Assembly: GCA_965277535.1 (NCBI GenBank) | Contig: OZ255825.1 | Span: 2,294,001-2,358,000, forward strand | Direction of reading: 5' to 3' | Origin: Ilyomonas sp965277535 | Lineage (GTDB): Bacteria; Bacteroidota; Bacteroidia; Chitinophagales; Chitinophagaceae | DNA length: 64,000 nucleotides | Shown here: positions 26,561 through 34,669 of the stretch, piece after piece | Position numbering within the stretch: the stretch's first letter is position 1 | Layout of the letters: every line of letters begins with the position of its first letter | Position numbers and translations under genes: made by a program | Notes under the pieces: generated by a model | The model's input: only the letters and a program-made list of their open reading frames with translations | The model's database searches: none | What the model was told of the DNA's origin: nothing

Positions 26561-26746
26561 TAAGTATGTGGTCAAAATTATCTTTATTTAATTCCATTAT
26601 CAGACCTGCCTGTCGGCGGACAAGTTCCGCACAAAGCCCTCGCTAATTTGATTATAGTAAAGTCATCGTGTCGAGGGCCCCAACAGTATGTCGGGGCGGA
26701 ATGACGCGAGCCGAATAACTATCATTTAATTTTGACCACATACTTA
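26561..26746. mobile_element. MITE-like element with 20-bp perfect terminal inverted repeats
   Basis: TAAGTATGTGGTCAAAATTA (26561-26580) and its exact complement (26727-26746), 146 bases between, no reading frame. Removing the outer TA on each side leaves a TA target duplication, as produced by IS630/Tc1-type transposases. The right end runs into the ATG of the DUF4440 gene (A at 26746). Confidence 0.7.
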
Positions 26747-27228
26747 TGAAGAAACTTTTTGCCATTATCTTATTGACTTTTACGCTTGGCATTATATCAA
26801 ATGAAGCAGTAGCTCAACAAGTTGATACAACAAAAGATAAAGAAGCGATAAAACAGCTTATAACAAATTATGAAAACGCCTGGAACCGGCATGATGCAAA
26901 AGGTCTTGCCGATAATTATGATGCGAATGCAACATGGGTGAATTGGTTTGGTGCTTATTATATTGGCAAAAAAGATATTCAGAATCACTATGAAACTGTT
27001 CACACTACTTATTTCAAAACTTCACATTACTATACACGTTCTGTTGAAGACATTTTATTCGTAAAACCTGATGTTGCCATTTCCCATATCCGCACTGGCC
27101 TTACAGGTGATGCACGTTATCCCGGACAAACATTTGAGTTTCGGAGAACAATTGTACTTACTAAACACGATGGCACCTGGCTTATTGTAGCGGGACAAAA
27201 CGCAAAGCTTAATGACGGGGTAAAGTAA
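26746..27228 (+). CDS. Exported SnoaL/DUF4440-like protein
   Basis: 160 residues. Signal peptide (MKKLFAIILLTFTLGIISNE, cleavage about AVA-QQ), then a single cone-shaped NTF2-like domain: IKQLITNYENAWNRHDAKGL, DNYDANATWVNWFGAYYIGK, and FRRTIVLTKHDGTWLIVAGQ. Ligand unknown. The ATG overlaps the end of the MITE at 26561-26746, so its promoter must lie within or beyond that element. The gene is bracketed by inverted CGTTGTGCGATGTTTT copies. Confidence 0.85.
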   Translation: MKKLFAIILLTFTLGIISNEAVAQQVDTTKDKEAIKQLITNYENAWNRHDAKGLADNYDANATWVNWFGAYYIGKKDIQNHYETVHTTYFKTSHYYTRSVEDILFVKPDVAISHIRTGLTGDARYPGQTFEFRRTIVLTKHDGTWLIVAGQNAKLNDGVK

Positions 27229-27253
27229 TCCTTATTGTATAAGTAATACGACA

Positions 27254-27330
27254 AAAACATCGCACAACGAGATGCCTGGCAAAAGGCTGGCTGACGAAAC
27301 GCAGCATCAACTTTTGTTTTGCTAACCAAC
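27254..27330. repeat. Structured element C (half element)
   Basis: AAAACATCGCACAACG (27254-27269, exact inverse of 26523-26538) followed by ATGCCTGGCAAAAGGCTGG and GCTGACG, similar in layout to the left half of element B (TTGCCAAAAGCGGGGCTGGCG). I did not find a matching right arm before the SDR gene at 27517; the rest of that gap shows nothing I can name. Confidence 0.55.
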
Positions 27331-27516
27331 CATAAAGCGTCTTTTTCTCCTACGCAATATCTCCTTCATTCGCTTCTCCGCTGGCCAGAAAATATCAAAA
27401 GCAACAAAGCGTTTGCGGACTGCTTGTATGACTGCAATTATGCGCAAGTCTCGATTTAGCTTACAACTACCTTTTCCATTACTTCTATCTTTATTTTTAC
27501 TGAATAAATTCTCACC

Positions 27517-28224
27517 ATGAACATCATCATCACCGGAGCCTCCAAAGGCTTAGGCTTTGCCATTGCAGAAGCATTTGCGGCCGACCATCATCCGCACCAG
27601 TTTTTTCTTTGTGCCCGTAATGAAAACGATTTGGCAGAAGCTGCCTATAAATTAGGGCAAAAACAAACCCATCATACGGTACAAACACAGGCTTGCGATA
27701 TAACGAACAAAGAAGAAGTAAACCAATTTGCTAACTGGGTTTTACAACAAACAACAGCGATAGATATTCTGGTGAACAACACGGGCAGCTTTCTGCCGGG
27801 CGGTATTTTAAGCGAAGCTGACGGCACGCTTGAAACCATGATGAACACTAACTTTTACGGCGCATATCATCTTACCAAAGCGTTGCTGCCGAATTTTGTG
27901 CAAAACCAAAAAGGACACATTTTCAACATTTGTTCTACCGCAGCTTTAGGCGCTTATCCGGGCGGAAGCTCGTACAGCATCAGCAAATTTGCACTGATGG
28001 GTTTTAGTAAAAATTTACGCGAAGAACTGAAAGACCACAACATAAAAGTAACTACCGTTTATCCTGGTTCTTTTTACAGCGATAGCTGGAAGGGCAGCGA
28101 CATTGACCCGAAACGAATTATGGAAACGGCTGATATGGCTAACATGATTTTTACTGCCGCCCATCTTTCGCCGCAAGCCTGTGTAGAAGAAATTGTATTA
28201 CGACCACAATTGGGAAATGTGTAA
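27517..28224 (+). CDS. Short-chain dehydrogenase/reductase
   Basis: NAD(P)-dependent oxidoreductase of the classical SDR type, 235 residues. Cofactor motif TGASKGLGFAIAEAF, NNTG (NNAG variant) at about 89, and the catalytic set ICSTAALGAYPGGSSYSISK with Ser, Tyr and Lys in YSISK. Substrate not readable. Lone gene. Confidence 0.92.
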   Translation: MNIIITGASKGLGFAIAEAFAADHHPHQFFLCARNENDLAEAAYKLGQKQTHHTVQTQACDITNKEEVNQFANWVLQQTTAIDILVNNTGSFLPGGILSEADGTLETMMNTNFYGAYHLTKALLPNFVQNQKGHIFNICSTAALGAYPGGSSYSISKFALMGFSKNLREELKDHNIKVTTVYPGSFYSDSWKGSDIDPKRIMETADMANMIFTAAHLSPQACVEEIVLRPQLGNV

Positions 28225-28342
28225 AGAAGCTGCGAGCTTCGAGTTACGAGCTTCGAGTCAGTTTTATAAATCGCCAATTTACAGTATTTAATGCTTGTAG
28301 CATGAGGCTTGCTGCTTTTCGCCTTTCTTTTATCTTCGCCGC

Positions 28343-29374
28343 ATGGAAGAGTTGTTGCAACAAATAGAACATTATAAAGAAGACATCAACGCCTGTACCG
28401 CACAAACGACGGAAGAAGCGGAAGCGTTTCGCATTAAATATCTCGGTACCAAAGGCATTGTAAAAGCGGTTATGGGCGAAATGAAAACGGTGCCTGCCGA
28501 ACGAAGACGCGAGGCCGGACAGATTCTGAATGAATTCAAACAATTTACCGAAGCAAAGTACGAAAGCATAAAAGAAGCTTCTGCCAACAGTCAACAGTCA
28601 ACAGTCAACTTAATAGACATAACGCTGCCCGGCTCGCCTGTTGAAACAGGATCGCGGCATCCGCTGAGCATTGTGCGCAACAACATTGTAGCTATTTTTA
28701 AAAGGCTGGGTTTTGCGGTTGCCGAAGGGCCGGAAATAGAAGACGACTGGCACAACTTCGGCGCCATGAACCTTCCCGAAAACCATCCTGCGCGCGACAT
28801 GCAGGATACGTTTTACATCAACCAAAAACCCGATTGGCTCCTACGCACACATACCAGCAGTGTACAGGCAAGAGTGATGGAAACACAAAAGCCTCCCATC
28901 CGGGTAATTTGTCCGGGCCGAGTTTATCGCAACGAAACAATCAGCGCGCGGGCGCATTGCTTTTTTCACCAGATAGAAGGCTTGTATGTGGATGAAAATG
29001 TAAGCTTCGCCGACTTAAAACAAACCTTGTATTTTTTTGTGCAGGAGATGTTTGGAAAAGAGGTGAACGTGCGGTTTCGGCCTTCTTATTTTCCTTTCAC
29101 CGAACCCAGTGCTGAGATGGACATTACCTGTTTAATCTGTGGTGGCAAAGGCTGCAACGTTTGCAAACACACCGGCTGGGTTGAAATTTTGGGCAGTGGC
29201 ATGGTGCATCCCAAAGTGTTGGAAAATTTTGGCATTGATCCTGAACAATATACTGGTTTTGCTTTTGGTATGGGCGTTGAACGTGTGTGCCAGTTGAAAT
29301 ATCGTGTGAATGATTTGCGCTTGTATTCGCAAAACGATGTGCGGTTTTTAAAGCAGTTTAAAGGAGCGGTGTAA
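28343..29374 (+). CDS. pheS: Phenylalanyl-tRNA synthetase alpha subunit
   Basis: 343 residues; charges tRNA-Phe together with PheT (not in the window). Coiled-coil arm, then class II motifs: GSRHPLSIVRNNIV, motif 2 GRVYRNETISARAHCFFHQI, and motif 3 GFAFGMGVERVCQLKY. CLICGGKGCNVCKHTG is a four-cysteine cluster found in part of the family. Residues ANSQQSTVN come from a heptamer tandem repeat (28585-28609). TATCTTCG at 28332-28339 directly before the ATG could be the -7 box. Confidence 0.97.
   Translation: MEELLQQIEHYKEDINACTAQTTEEAEAFRIKYLGTKGIVKAVMGEMKTVPAERRREAGQILNEFKQFTEAKYESIKEASANSQQSTVNLIDITLPGSPVETGSRHPLSIVRNNIVAIFKRLGFAVAEGPEIEDDWHNFGAMNLPENHPARDMQDTFYINQKPDWLLRTHTSSVQARVMETQKPPIRVICPGRVYRNETISARAHCFFHQIEGLYVDENVSFADLKQTLYFFVQEMFGKEVNVRFRPSYFPFTEPSAEMDITCLICGGKGCNVCKHTGWVEILGSGMVHPKVLENFGIDPEQYTGFAFGMGVERVCQLKYRVNDLRLYSQNDVRFLKQFKGAV
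28585..28609 (+). repeat. Heptamer tandem repeat inside pheS
   Basis: CAACAGT three times plus CAAC. A 7-base unit in a coding region of an essential gene; three units keep the frame, loss or gain of one would break it. Confidence 0.9.
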
Positions 29375-29542
29375 GTTTGTTTTTGCCACAAAAGCACGAA
29401 GCTCTGTTTTAGGGAGAACTTATAAAGTTCGTAAACCGTGAAGGTTTTCTATTTAACAAATTTTCTTTGTGCCCTCATATCTTACAAGTTAAAATATGAT
29501 GCAAAAACAAAGTAGTTTTTTACTTTTATAAAAACAAAAAGT

Positions 29543-29752
29543 ATGGCTTTCAATAAATCTGAAATTATGAACTGGAACACAGAAGATAAGCGCACGCTTG
29601 CCTTCGAGTTGTTGGATAGCATTGATGAAGAAACGATCAAACAACCGCTTCCACAATGGAAAGAAAATTTGATTCGACAAAGAATTGAAAAAGATAAACA
29701 AGCAGATGACGTAGTTGCATGGAATGTATTGCGCGGTAAATACATTCGCTGA
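29543..29752 (+). CDS. RelB-like antitoxin (addiction module component family)
   Basis: 69 residues. The pattern ELLDSIDEETIKQPLPQWKE then LIRQRIEKDKQADDVVAWNV has the acidic helix plus W.....R of the short 'addiction module component' antitoxins. It ends with TGA at 29750-29752, one base before the toxin ATG at 29754, as in a coupled toxin-antitoxin pair. It should bind and neutralise the toxin and probably repress the operon. Confidence 0.8.
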   Translation: MAFNKSEIMNWNTEDKRTLAFELLDSIDEETIKQPLPQWKENLIRQRIEKDKQADDVVAWNVLRGKYIR

Positions 29753-29753
29753 T

Positions 29754-30056
29754 ATGTTTGATGTTGTACTAACAAGAGATGCGCAGCTTGATCTTAATGA
29801 AATTTTTGCCTGGTACGAAGAACAAAAAGAAGGCTTGGGTTTTGATTTCATCAATGGTTTTGAATTGGTTGTGGATAAGCTTTCGATGAATCCTTACTAT
29901 GCTTCTTTTATTCTTGATGATGCACGTGGTGTTTCACTTAAAAAATTTCCTTATGAAGTAATTTATAGAGCGAACGAAGCAAAACAACAAGTACGCCTCA
30001 TTGCAGTAATTCATCAGCATAGAAACCCTGAATGGTTTAAGATGCGAATACGCTGA
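29754..30056 (+). CDS. RelE/ParE family toxin
   Basis: 101 residues starting MFDVVLTRDAQLDLNEIFAW; the open frame reaches back to 29715 but that would overlap the antitoxin. YEEQKEGLGFDFINGFE, FPYEVIYRANEAKQQVRLIA and VIHQHRNPEWF follow the ParE/RelE plan (R..L..I..W, then FPY...Y......I..V.H..R.P). Members cleave ribosome-bound mRNA (RelE) or poison gyrase (ParE); which one is not decidable by eye. Confidence 0.85.
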   Translation: MFDVVLTRDAQLDLNEIFAWYEEQKEGLGFDFINGFELVVDKLSMNPYYASFILDDARGVSLKKFPYEVIYRANEAKQQVRLIAVIHQHRNPEWFKMRIR

Positions 30057-30183
30057 TAAGATTGTTGAAGTTTTACTTCTTTCTTCTTTGCGCCTACGTG
30101 GCAAATCAAAATGTGATACAAAAACAACAATTCAATACTGTTCTGTTTTCATTCCAGTATCATTTTTCATCTATCTTTCCTGT

Positions 30184-30882
30184 ATGAAAACGGTTCTCAA
30201 AAAGCACCCGCTTGCCATTCGCTGGTTTCATTGGCTAAATTTTCCCTTGCTTGCCATTATGATATGGAGCGGAATGCTCATTTATTGGGCATACGATCCG
30301 TATAAAATAAAGCTTGGCAGTAAAGAAGTTTTTCATTTTTTCCCCGACGCTTTTTACAATGCTTTGCACATTCCTCACCGGTTAGCAGAAGGCATGAGCT
30401 TCCATTTTGTTTTTGCCTGGCTTTTCATCATTAATGGACTGTTGTACGTTTTGTACACCTTTTTTTCGGGCGAATGGCGATACCTGTTGCCCAATAAACA
30501 TTCTTTCAAAGAAGCATGGCAGGTACTGCTTTTCGACCTGCACATCCGCAAATATCATCCGCCGCAACAGAAATACAACGCTGCGCAACGCATTGCTTAT
30601 ACCGCTATTATTTTTATGGGAATGGCTTCAGTGCTTACAGGCTTTGCCGTTTACAAACCAACGCAGTGGAATTGGCTTACGGCAATTTGCGGTGGTTATG
30701 AAGCCGCCAGAATGGAACATTTTATTCTAACGCTCGGCTATGTATTATTTTTTCTTGTTCACATTGCACAGGTTATCAAAACCGGATGGCATAATTTTCA
30801 GGCAATCATTACTGGTTTTGAAGTGATTCCCAACGCTACCTATCCTGCACCTACACAAAATGAAGCCAATGAAAAAGCATGA
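30184..30882 (+). CDS. Membrane cytochrome b (thiosulfate reductase/Ni-hydrogenase type)
   Basis: 232 residues from ATG 30184. Four or five membrane helices; RWFHWLNFPLLAIMIWSGML gives the first haem His, and LHIPHRLAEGMSFHFVFAWL and MEHFILTLGYVLFFLVHIAQ further ones. It overlaps the following molybdopterin gene by 23 bases, so it is very likely the quinol-oxidising membrane partner of that enzyme, as MsrQ is for MsrP, though it belongs to a different cytochrome family. Confidence 0.85.
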   Translation: MKTVLKKHPLAIRWFHWLNFPLLAIMIWSGMLIYWAYDPYKIKLGSKEVFHFFPDAFYNALHIPHRLAEGMSFHFVFAWLFIINGLLYVLYTFFSGEWRYLLPNKHSFKEAWQVLLFDLHIRKYHPPQQKYNAAQRIAYTAIIFMGMASVLTGFAVYKPTQWNWLTAICGGYEAARMEHFILTLGYVLFFLVHIAQVIKTGWHNFQAIITGFEVIPNATYPAPTQNEANEKA

Positions 30883-31636
30883 TTTTTTTAATCGTACTGA
30901 ACTGGCAAGCGAAACCAAAATTCAGCGCCGTACTTTCTTTTCTTTTGTTGGTTTTTTAGTAGCTGGCGCAACAGGTTTTTTGGGATGGAAATGGCTCAAC
31001 CGGCAGCCACAAATTGATGGTGCTTTGCAACCTTTGCGAAAGACACTGGAGACGAATGAAAAATTATTGACTTCTACCTTTAGTGAACACCATTTGGTAA
31101 AAACATATTCAAAAGAAAAAGCGGATAAAAACGTGCGCAAGAACGGAACGGAAGGTTTACAAAATAATATAGATGATAAGGCGTGGCGATTGAATGTGAA
31201 AAAAACTGATGGCAGCCACAATGCTTTTACTTTAGATGATATTAAAAAGCTGCCGAAGAAAGAGATTGTTTACGATTTCAAATGCGTGGAAGGCTGGAGC
31301 CAGATTCAGCACTGGGGCGGTGTTTCATTACGCGATTTTGTTTTTGCACATAATTTACAGGAAGAAACAAACATGAAATTCGTTGGCTTGCAAACGCCTA
31401 ACGGAGAATATTATGTTGGGCTTGATATGCCCAGCGCCTTGCATCCGCAAACCATTTTGGCTTATGAAATGAACGGACAACCTTTAACCATGGAACATGG
31501 CTTTCCCTTGCGGTTGATAGTTCCGGTAAAATATGGAATTAAAAATTTGAAGTGCATCGGTGAGTTATTTTTCAGCAATACCAAACCACGCGATTATTGG
31601 GCGGAGAAAGGCTATGATTATTATGCGGGATTGTGA
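30860..31636 (+). CDS. Molybdopterin oxidoreductase of the sulfite oxidase/MsrP type
   Basis: 258 residues. A twin-arginine-like N-terminus (QRRTFFSFVGFLVAGATGFL) with a membrane helix suggests Tat export with an anchor. The Oxidored_molyb domain follows: IVYDFKCVEGWSQIQHWGGV holds the Cys that ligates molybdenum, then MPSALHPQTILAYEMNGQPL and HGFPLRLIVPVKYGIKNLK. No dimerisation domain, as in MsrP/YedY. Likely a periplasmic reductase fed by the upstream cytochrome b. An alternative start is the Met at 30869. Confidence 0.88.
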   Translation: MKPMKKHDFFNRTELASETKIQRRTFFSFVGFLVAGATGFLGWKWLNRQPQIDGALQPLRKTLETNEKLLTSTFSEHHLVKTYSKEKADKNVRKNGTEGLQNNIDDKAWRLNVKKTDGSHNAFTLDDIKKLPKKEIVYDFKCVEGWSQIQHWGGVSLRDFVFAHNLQEETNMKFVGLQTPNGEYYVGLDMPSALHPQTILAYEMNGQPLTMEHGFPLRLIVPVKYGIKNLKCIGELFFSNTKPRDYWAEKGYDYYAGL

Positions 31637-31687
31637 GAAAAGAAGCAAAGAGTTGTGAGTTACGAACTTTGAACTTCGAATGATTTA

Positions 31688-31725
31688 TAAGACCTATAAG
31701 GTTTTACAAAACCTTATAGGTCTTA
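31688..31725. repeat. Long perfect palindrome
   Basis: Two 18-base arms (31688-31705, 31708-31725; TAAGACCTATAAGGTTTT and complement) around a 2-base loop. It may act as a terminator for the molybdopterin operon. Its final nine bases TAGGTCTTA are repeated at 31851-31859 on the other side of the next element. Confidence 0.8.
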
Positions 31726-31850
31726 ACCCGTTGTGCGATTAACTTCTGAAAGTCAATCCCAATAAGGTTTTCGTAAAAATTGGCTCAATGTGCCAAATTT
31801 GCTCAAAGCTGCATCTACCTTACATTTGAGAGTTTCAATCGCACAACGGG
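31726..31850. mobile_element. MITE-like element with 9-bp target duplication
   Basis: Terminal inverted repeats CCCGTTGTGCGATT (31727-31740) and AATCGCACAACGGG (31837-31850), flanked by direct copies of TAGGTCTTA (31717-31725, 31851-31859). About 125 bases, no coding frame. The GTTGTGCGAT core is shared with elements B and C. Confidence 0.7.
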
Positions 31851-31890
31851 TAGGTCTTACTACATTTCTACATTCTTTCTTAGCTTGCAG

Positions 31891-32067
31891 CTACCTAAAC
31901 AGGGGCAGTATCACAAACTTCACCAAAATAAAAACGAGCGAAGCTAAAAATATAAGCAATGAAATGCGGTTCATACCGTGCATCAGTTTAATATTGAGAT
32001 CGCGCTTTGCATTGGGGTCGCGTTTCTTAATATATAAGTATTCGGCTACCTGTCTGAAAAATCCCAT
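31891..32067 (-). CDS. Small membrane protein, DUF6728-like
   Basis: 58 residues, read by hand: MGFFRQVAEYLYIKKRDPNA, then KRDLNIKLMHGMNRISLL and one membrane helix IFLASLVFILVKFVILPLF. The layout (short amphipathic start, KKRDPN, .MHG.N..S, single C-terminal helix) is that of small conserved Bacteroidota proteins annotated DUF6728 (recollection). Function unknown. The TTTGTTTTTAC variant of the dispersed oligomer lies directly upstream (32069-32079). Confidence 0.75.
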   Translation of the reverse strand: MGFFRQVAEYLYIKKRDPNAKRDLNIKLMHGMNRISLLIFLASLVFILVKFVILPLFR

Positions 32068-32174
32068 CTTTGTTTTTACATTAAATTTACAATTTTGGGG
32101 CTAAACAAAATGTTATGACAAGTTGTCGATGGCATAATATTGGATAATTTATTAATCTTAAAAAGCTGTAAATC

Positions 32175-32867
32175 ATGGATAGAAAATATAAAGTTTTGTT
32201 GTGTGAAGATGATACCAACTTAGGCATGGTTACTAAAAATGTGTTGGAACTTCACGATTATGACGTAACGCTGGAACGCGATGGCAGATTAGGTTTAGCC
32301 GCTTTTCAGCGTGAACGCTACGATATTTGTTTGCTCGATATTATGATGCCCAACATGGATGGCTTCACGCTGGCAGAAGAAATCAGAGACATTGACCCTG
32401 ACGTTCCCCTGTTTTTTCTGAGTGCAAAAACGATGAAGAACGACATTCTGGACGGTTATAAATTGGGTGCCGACGATTATCTTACCAAGCCGGTTGATAC
32501 TGATGTATTGCTGGCAAAAATAAGAGCCATTTTAAAACGCAATGAAGAACTGAATAAAGAAAGCGAAAATATTGAGTTTGATTTGGGTTCTTATCATTTC
32601 AATCCAAAGCTCAGGCAATTGGGCATAGATGGAAAAATGCAAACACTTTCGCCAAAAGAAAATGAATTGTTGAAAATGCTTGCCGAGCATAAAAATGACT
32701 TGCTTCCACGCGAACGCGCCCTGAAAAAAATATGGGGCAGCGATACTTATTTCAATGGCAGAAGCATGGATGTGTACATTGCCAAGCTTCGTAAATATTT
32801 AAAAGAAGATACCAACATCGAAATTGTAAATATTCATGGCAATGGCTTCCGTTTGGTAGCACCATAA
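32175..32867 (+). CDS. OmpR-family response regulator (orphan)
   Basis: 230 residues. Receiver domain (LLCEDDTNLGMVTKNVL; phospho-acceptor Asp in CLLDIMMPNMDG at 55; Lys in YLTKPVD) and a C-terminal winged helix (LSPKENELLKMLAEHKNDLL, DVYIAKLRKYLKEDTNI, IVNIHGNGFRLVAP). No histidine kinase gene is adjacent, so its partner is elsewhere. A terminator closes the gene. Confidence 0.95.
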   Translation: MDRKYKVLLCEDDTNLGMVTKNVLELHDYDVTLERDGRLGLAAFQRERYDICLLDIMMPNMDGFTLAEEIRDIDPDVPLFFLSAKTMKNDILDGYKLGADDYLTKPVDTDVLLAKIRAILKRNEELNKESENIEFDLGSYHFNPKLRQLGIDGKMQTLSPKENELLKMLAEHKNDLLPRERALKKIWGSDTYFNGRSMDVYIAKLRKYLKEDTNIEIVNIHGNGFRLVAP

Positions 32868-32888
32868 GTTTTTACCATAAACAATCAG

Positions 32889-32925
32889 AAGCCGTTGATG
32901 GATGTCAGCGGCTTTTGTTTTTGCC
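32889..32925 (+). terminator. Terminator whose T tract is the dispersed oligomer
   Basis: 10-bp stem (32889-32898 AAGCCGTTGA with 32905-32914, one G.T pair), 6-base loop, then TTTTGTTTTTGCC, that is, the recurring oligomer provides the T-rich tail. Confidence 0.75.
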
Positions 32926-33014
32926 CGTTTTCTGCAAATTTCATCAAAACGCTTTTTACTTTTGCAGTTTGTAACTCAATTCACGTAGTTTCGTATTCAC
33001 CTTACTGTTTCAAA

Positions 33015-34544
33015 ATGGCAATTTTTGATATTTCACTTCCCATACGTATTGCCAAAGCATTGCACTTGCCACCTAACAACCCGCGAAACCAGCAGCTTCG
33101 TGTGTTGAGAAAGTTGTTACGCAAAGCCCGCTTTACCGAGTTCGGGCAGAAATATAAATTCGATGAAATTGCTTTCAGCAAACATCCCGGAAAGAAGTTT
33201 CAGGACATTGTTCCGGTGTATGATTACAACTCTATTTACAACGAATGGTGGTATAAAACCCTCGAGGAAGGCAAGCCCGATGTTTGCTGGCCCGGTAAAA
33301 TAAAATATTATGCGCTAAGCAGCGGAACCAGCGAAGCCGCAAGCAAGTACATACCCATTACCAACGATTTGCTGCAGGGCAACAAAGTAACCATGATTAA
33401 GCAGTTGCTGAGCCTGCGCAATTACACAAATATTCCGGTAAAATCGTTAAGTAAAGGCTGGCTCGCATTGGGCGGCAGCACCGATCTGGAAAAAGGTCCG
33501 GGTTATTACGCGGGAGATTTAAGCGGCATCACAGCCATAAAATCGCCTATCTGGTGGCAGCCGTTTTACAAGCCGGGACGAAAAATTGCAAAAGAAAAAG
33601 ACTGGAACAAAAAGCTGGAAGAAATTGTAGCCAAAGCCCCGCAGTGGGACATTGGCTTTGTTGTTGGCGTGCCTGCCTGGATACAAATGTGCATGGAAAT
33701 GATTGTGGAGCGTTACAAGCTAAATACCATACATGACATTTGGCCCAACCTTGCTTTTTTTGTGCATGGCGGCGTAAGCTTTGAGCCATACAAAAAAGGC
33801 TTTAAAAAACTGTTGGGCAAGCCCATTACTTACATTGAAACGTACCTTGCTTCCGAAGGCTTTATCGCCTACCAAGACAGGCAGTATTCGCACGGCATGA
33901 AGCTGGTTACCAACGAGCACATCTTCTTTGAGTTTGTTCCGTTTGACGAACATCATTTTGATGTGGAAGGCAATGTTTTGCCCGATGCAAAACCGCTGAT
34001 GATTCATGAAGTGGAAGAAGGAAAAGATTATGCATTACTTATCAGCACCAGTGCCGGTGCGTGGCGTTATTTGTTGGGCGATACGGTTCGTTTCACCAAT
34101 AAAGAGCGTAGCGAAATTGTAATCACCGGCAGAACGCGGCATTTTTTAAGTTTGGTGGGCGAGCATTTGAGCGTTGACAACATGAACCAGTCCATCCAAT
34201 GGGCTGCGGAAGAATTGAATATATCTATTCCTGAATACACGGTTGCCGGTGAGCCGTATCAATCGTTTTTTGCTCACCATTGGTATGTAGGCTGCAATGA
34301 TGTGGTGAATGCCGAAATACTGCGCAGGAAAATTGATGAGAAACTAAAAGCAATCAACGACGATTACCGAACCGAGCGTAAAAGTGCACTAAAACAAATT
34401 TTTCTGGATGTGTTGCCCGAAGACCAGTTTTTTGAATTTATGCGGGCAAAAGGAAAAATAGGCGGTCAGCACAAATTTCCGCGTGTTTTAAAAGGTGCCA
34501 TTTTAGAAGACTGGAAGAAATTTTTGGTGGGCGAAATGGTGTGA
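33015..34544 (+). CDS. GH3 family acyl-adenylate/amide synthetase
   Basis: 509 residues from the ATG at 33015 (MAIFDISLPIRIAKALHLPP); 40 upstream open codons look non-coding. ANL-fold enzyme related to plant GH3 auxin-conjugating proteins: ATP-binding loop YALSSGTSEAASKYIPIT, YLASEGFIAYQDRQ, YALLISTSAGAWRYLLGDTV, and FLSLVGEHLSVDNM. Plant members join acyl acids to amino acids; bacterial ones have unknown substrates. Single gene, no pathway neighbours. Confidence 0.88.
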   Translation: MAIFDISLPIRIAKALHLPPNNPRNQQLRVLRKLLRKARFTEFGQKYKFDEIAFSKHPGKKFQDIVPVYDYNSIYNEWWYKTLEEGKPDVCWPGKIKYYALSSGTSEAASKYIPITNDLLQGNKVTMIKQLLSLRNYTNIPVKSLSKGWLALGGSTDLEKGPGYYAGDLSGITAIKSPIWWQPFYKPGRKIAKEKDWNKKLEEIVAKAPQWDIGFVVGVPAWIQMCMEMIVERYKLNTIHDIWPNLAFFVHGGVSFEPYKKGFKKLLGKPITYIETYLASEGFIAYQDRQYSHGMKLVTNEHIFFEFVPFDEHHFDVEGNVLPDAKPLMIHEVEEGKDYALLISTSAGAWRYLLGDTVRFTNKERSEIVITGRTRHFLSLVGEHLSVDNMNQSIQWAAEELNISIPEYTVAGEPYQSFFAHHWYVGCNDVVNAEILRRKIDEKLKAINDDYRTERKSALKQIFLDVLPEDQFFEFMRAKGKIGGQHKFPRVLKGAILEDWKKFLVGEMV

Positions 34545-34669
34545 ACCAATCTTAGATTTATGATTGCTGATTTATGATGGTTGAAAGCGGAGTCAGCAAA
34601 GGTTTTCACTGGAGAATCGGTATTACGGTTACGCACATTTATAAGTCAAATCATCACTTAAACAATTAC

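Noticed and set aside
31790..32104. 104-codon plus-strand ORF
   Set aside because: Runs through the MITE and antisense to the 58-residue membrane gene; composition not coding.
32895..33014. 40-codon extension of the GH3 gene
   Set aside because: Cys/Phe-rich, overlaps the terminator of the response regulator gene; the family starts near MAIFDIS.
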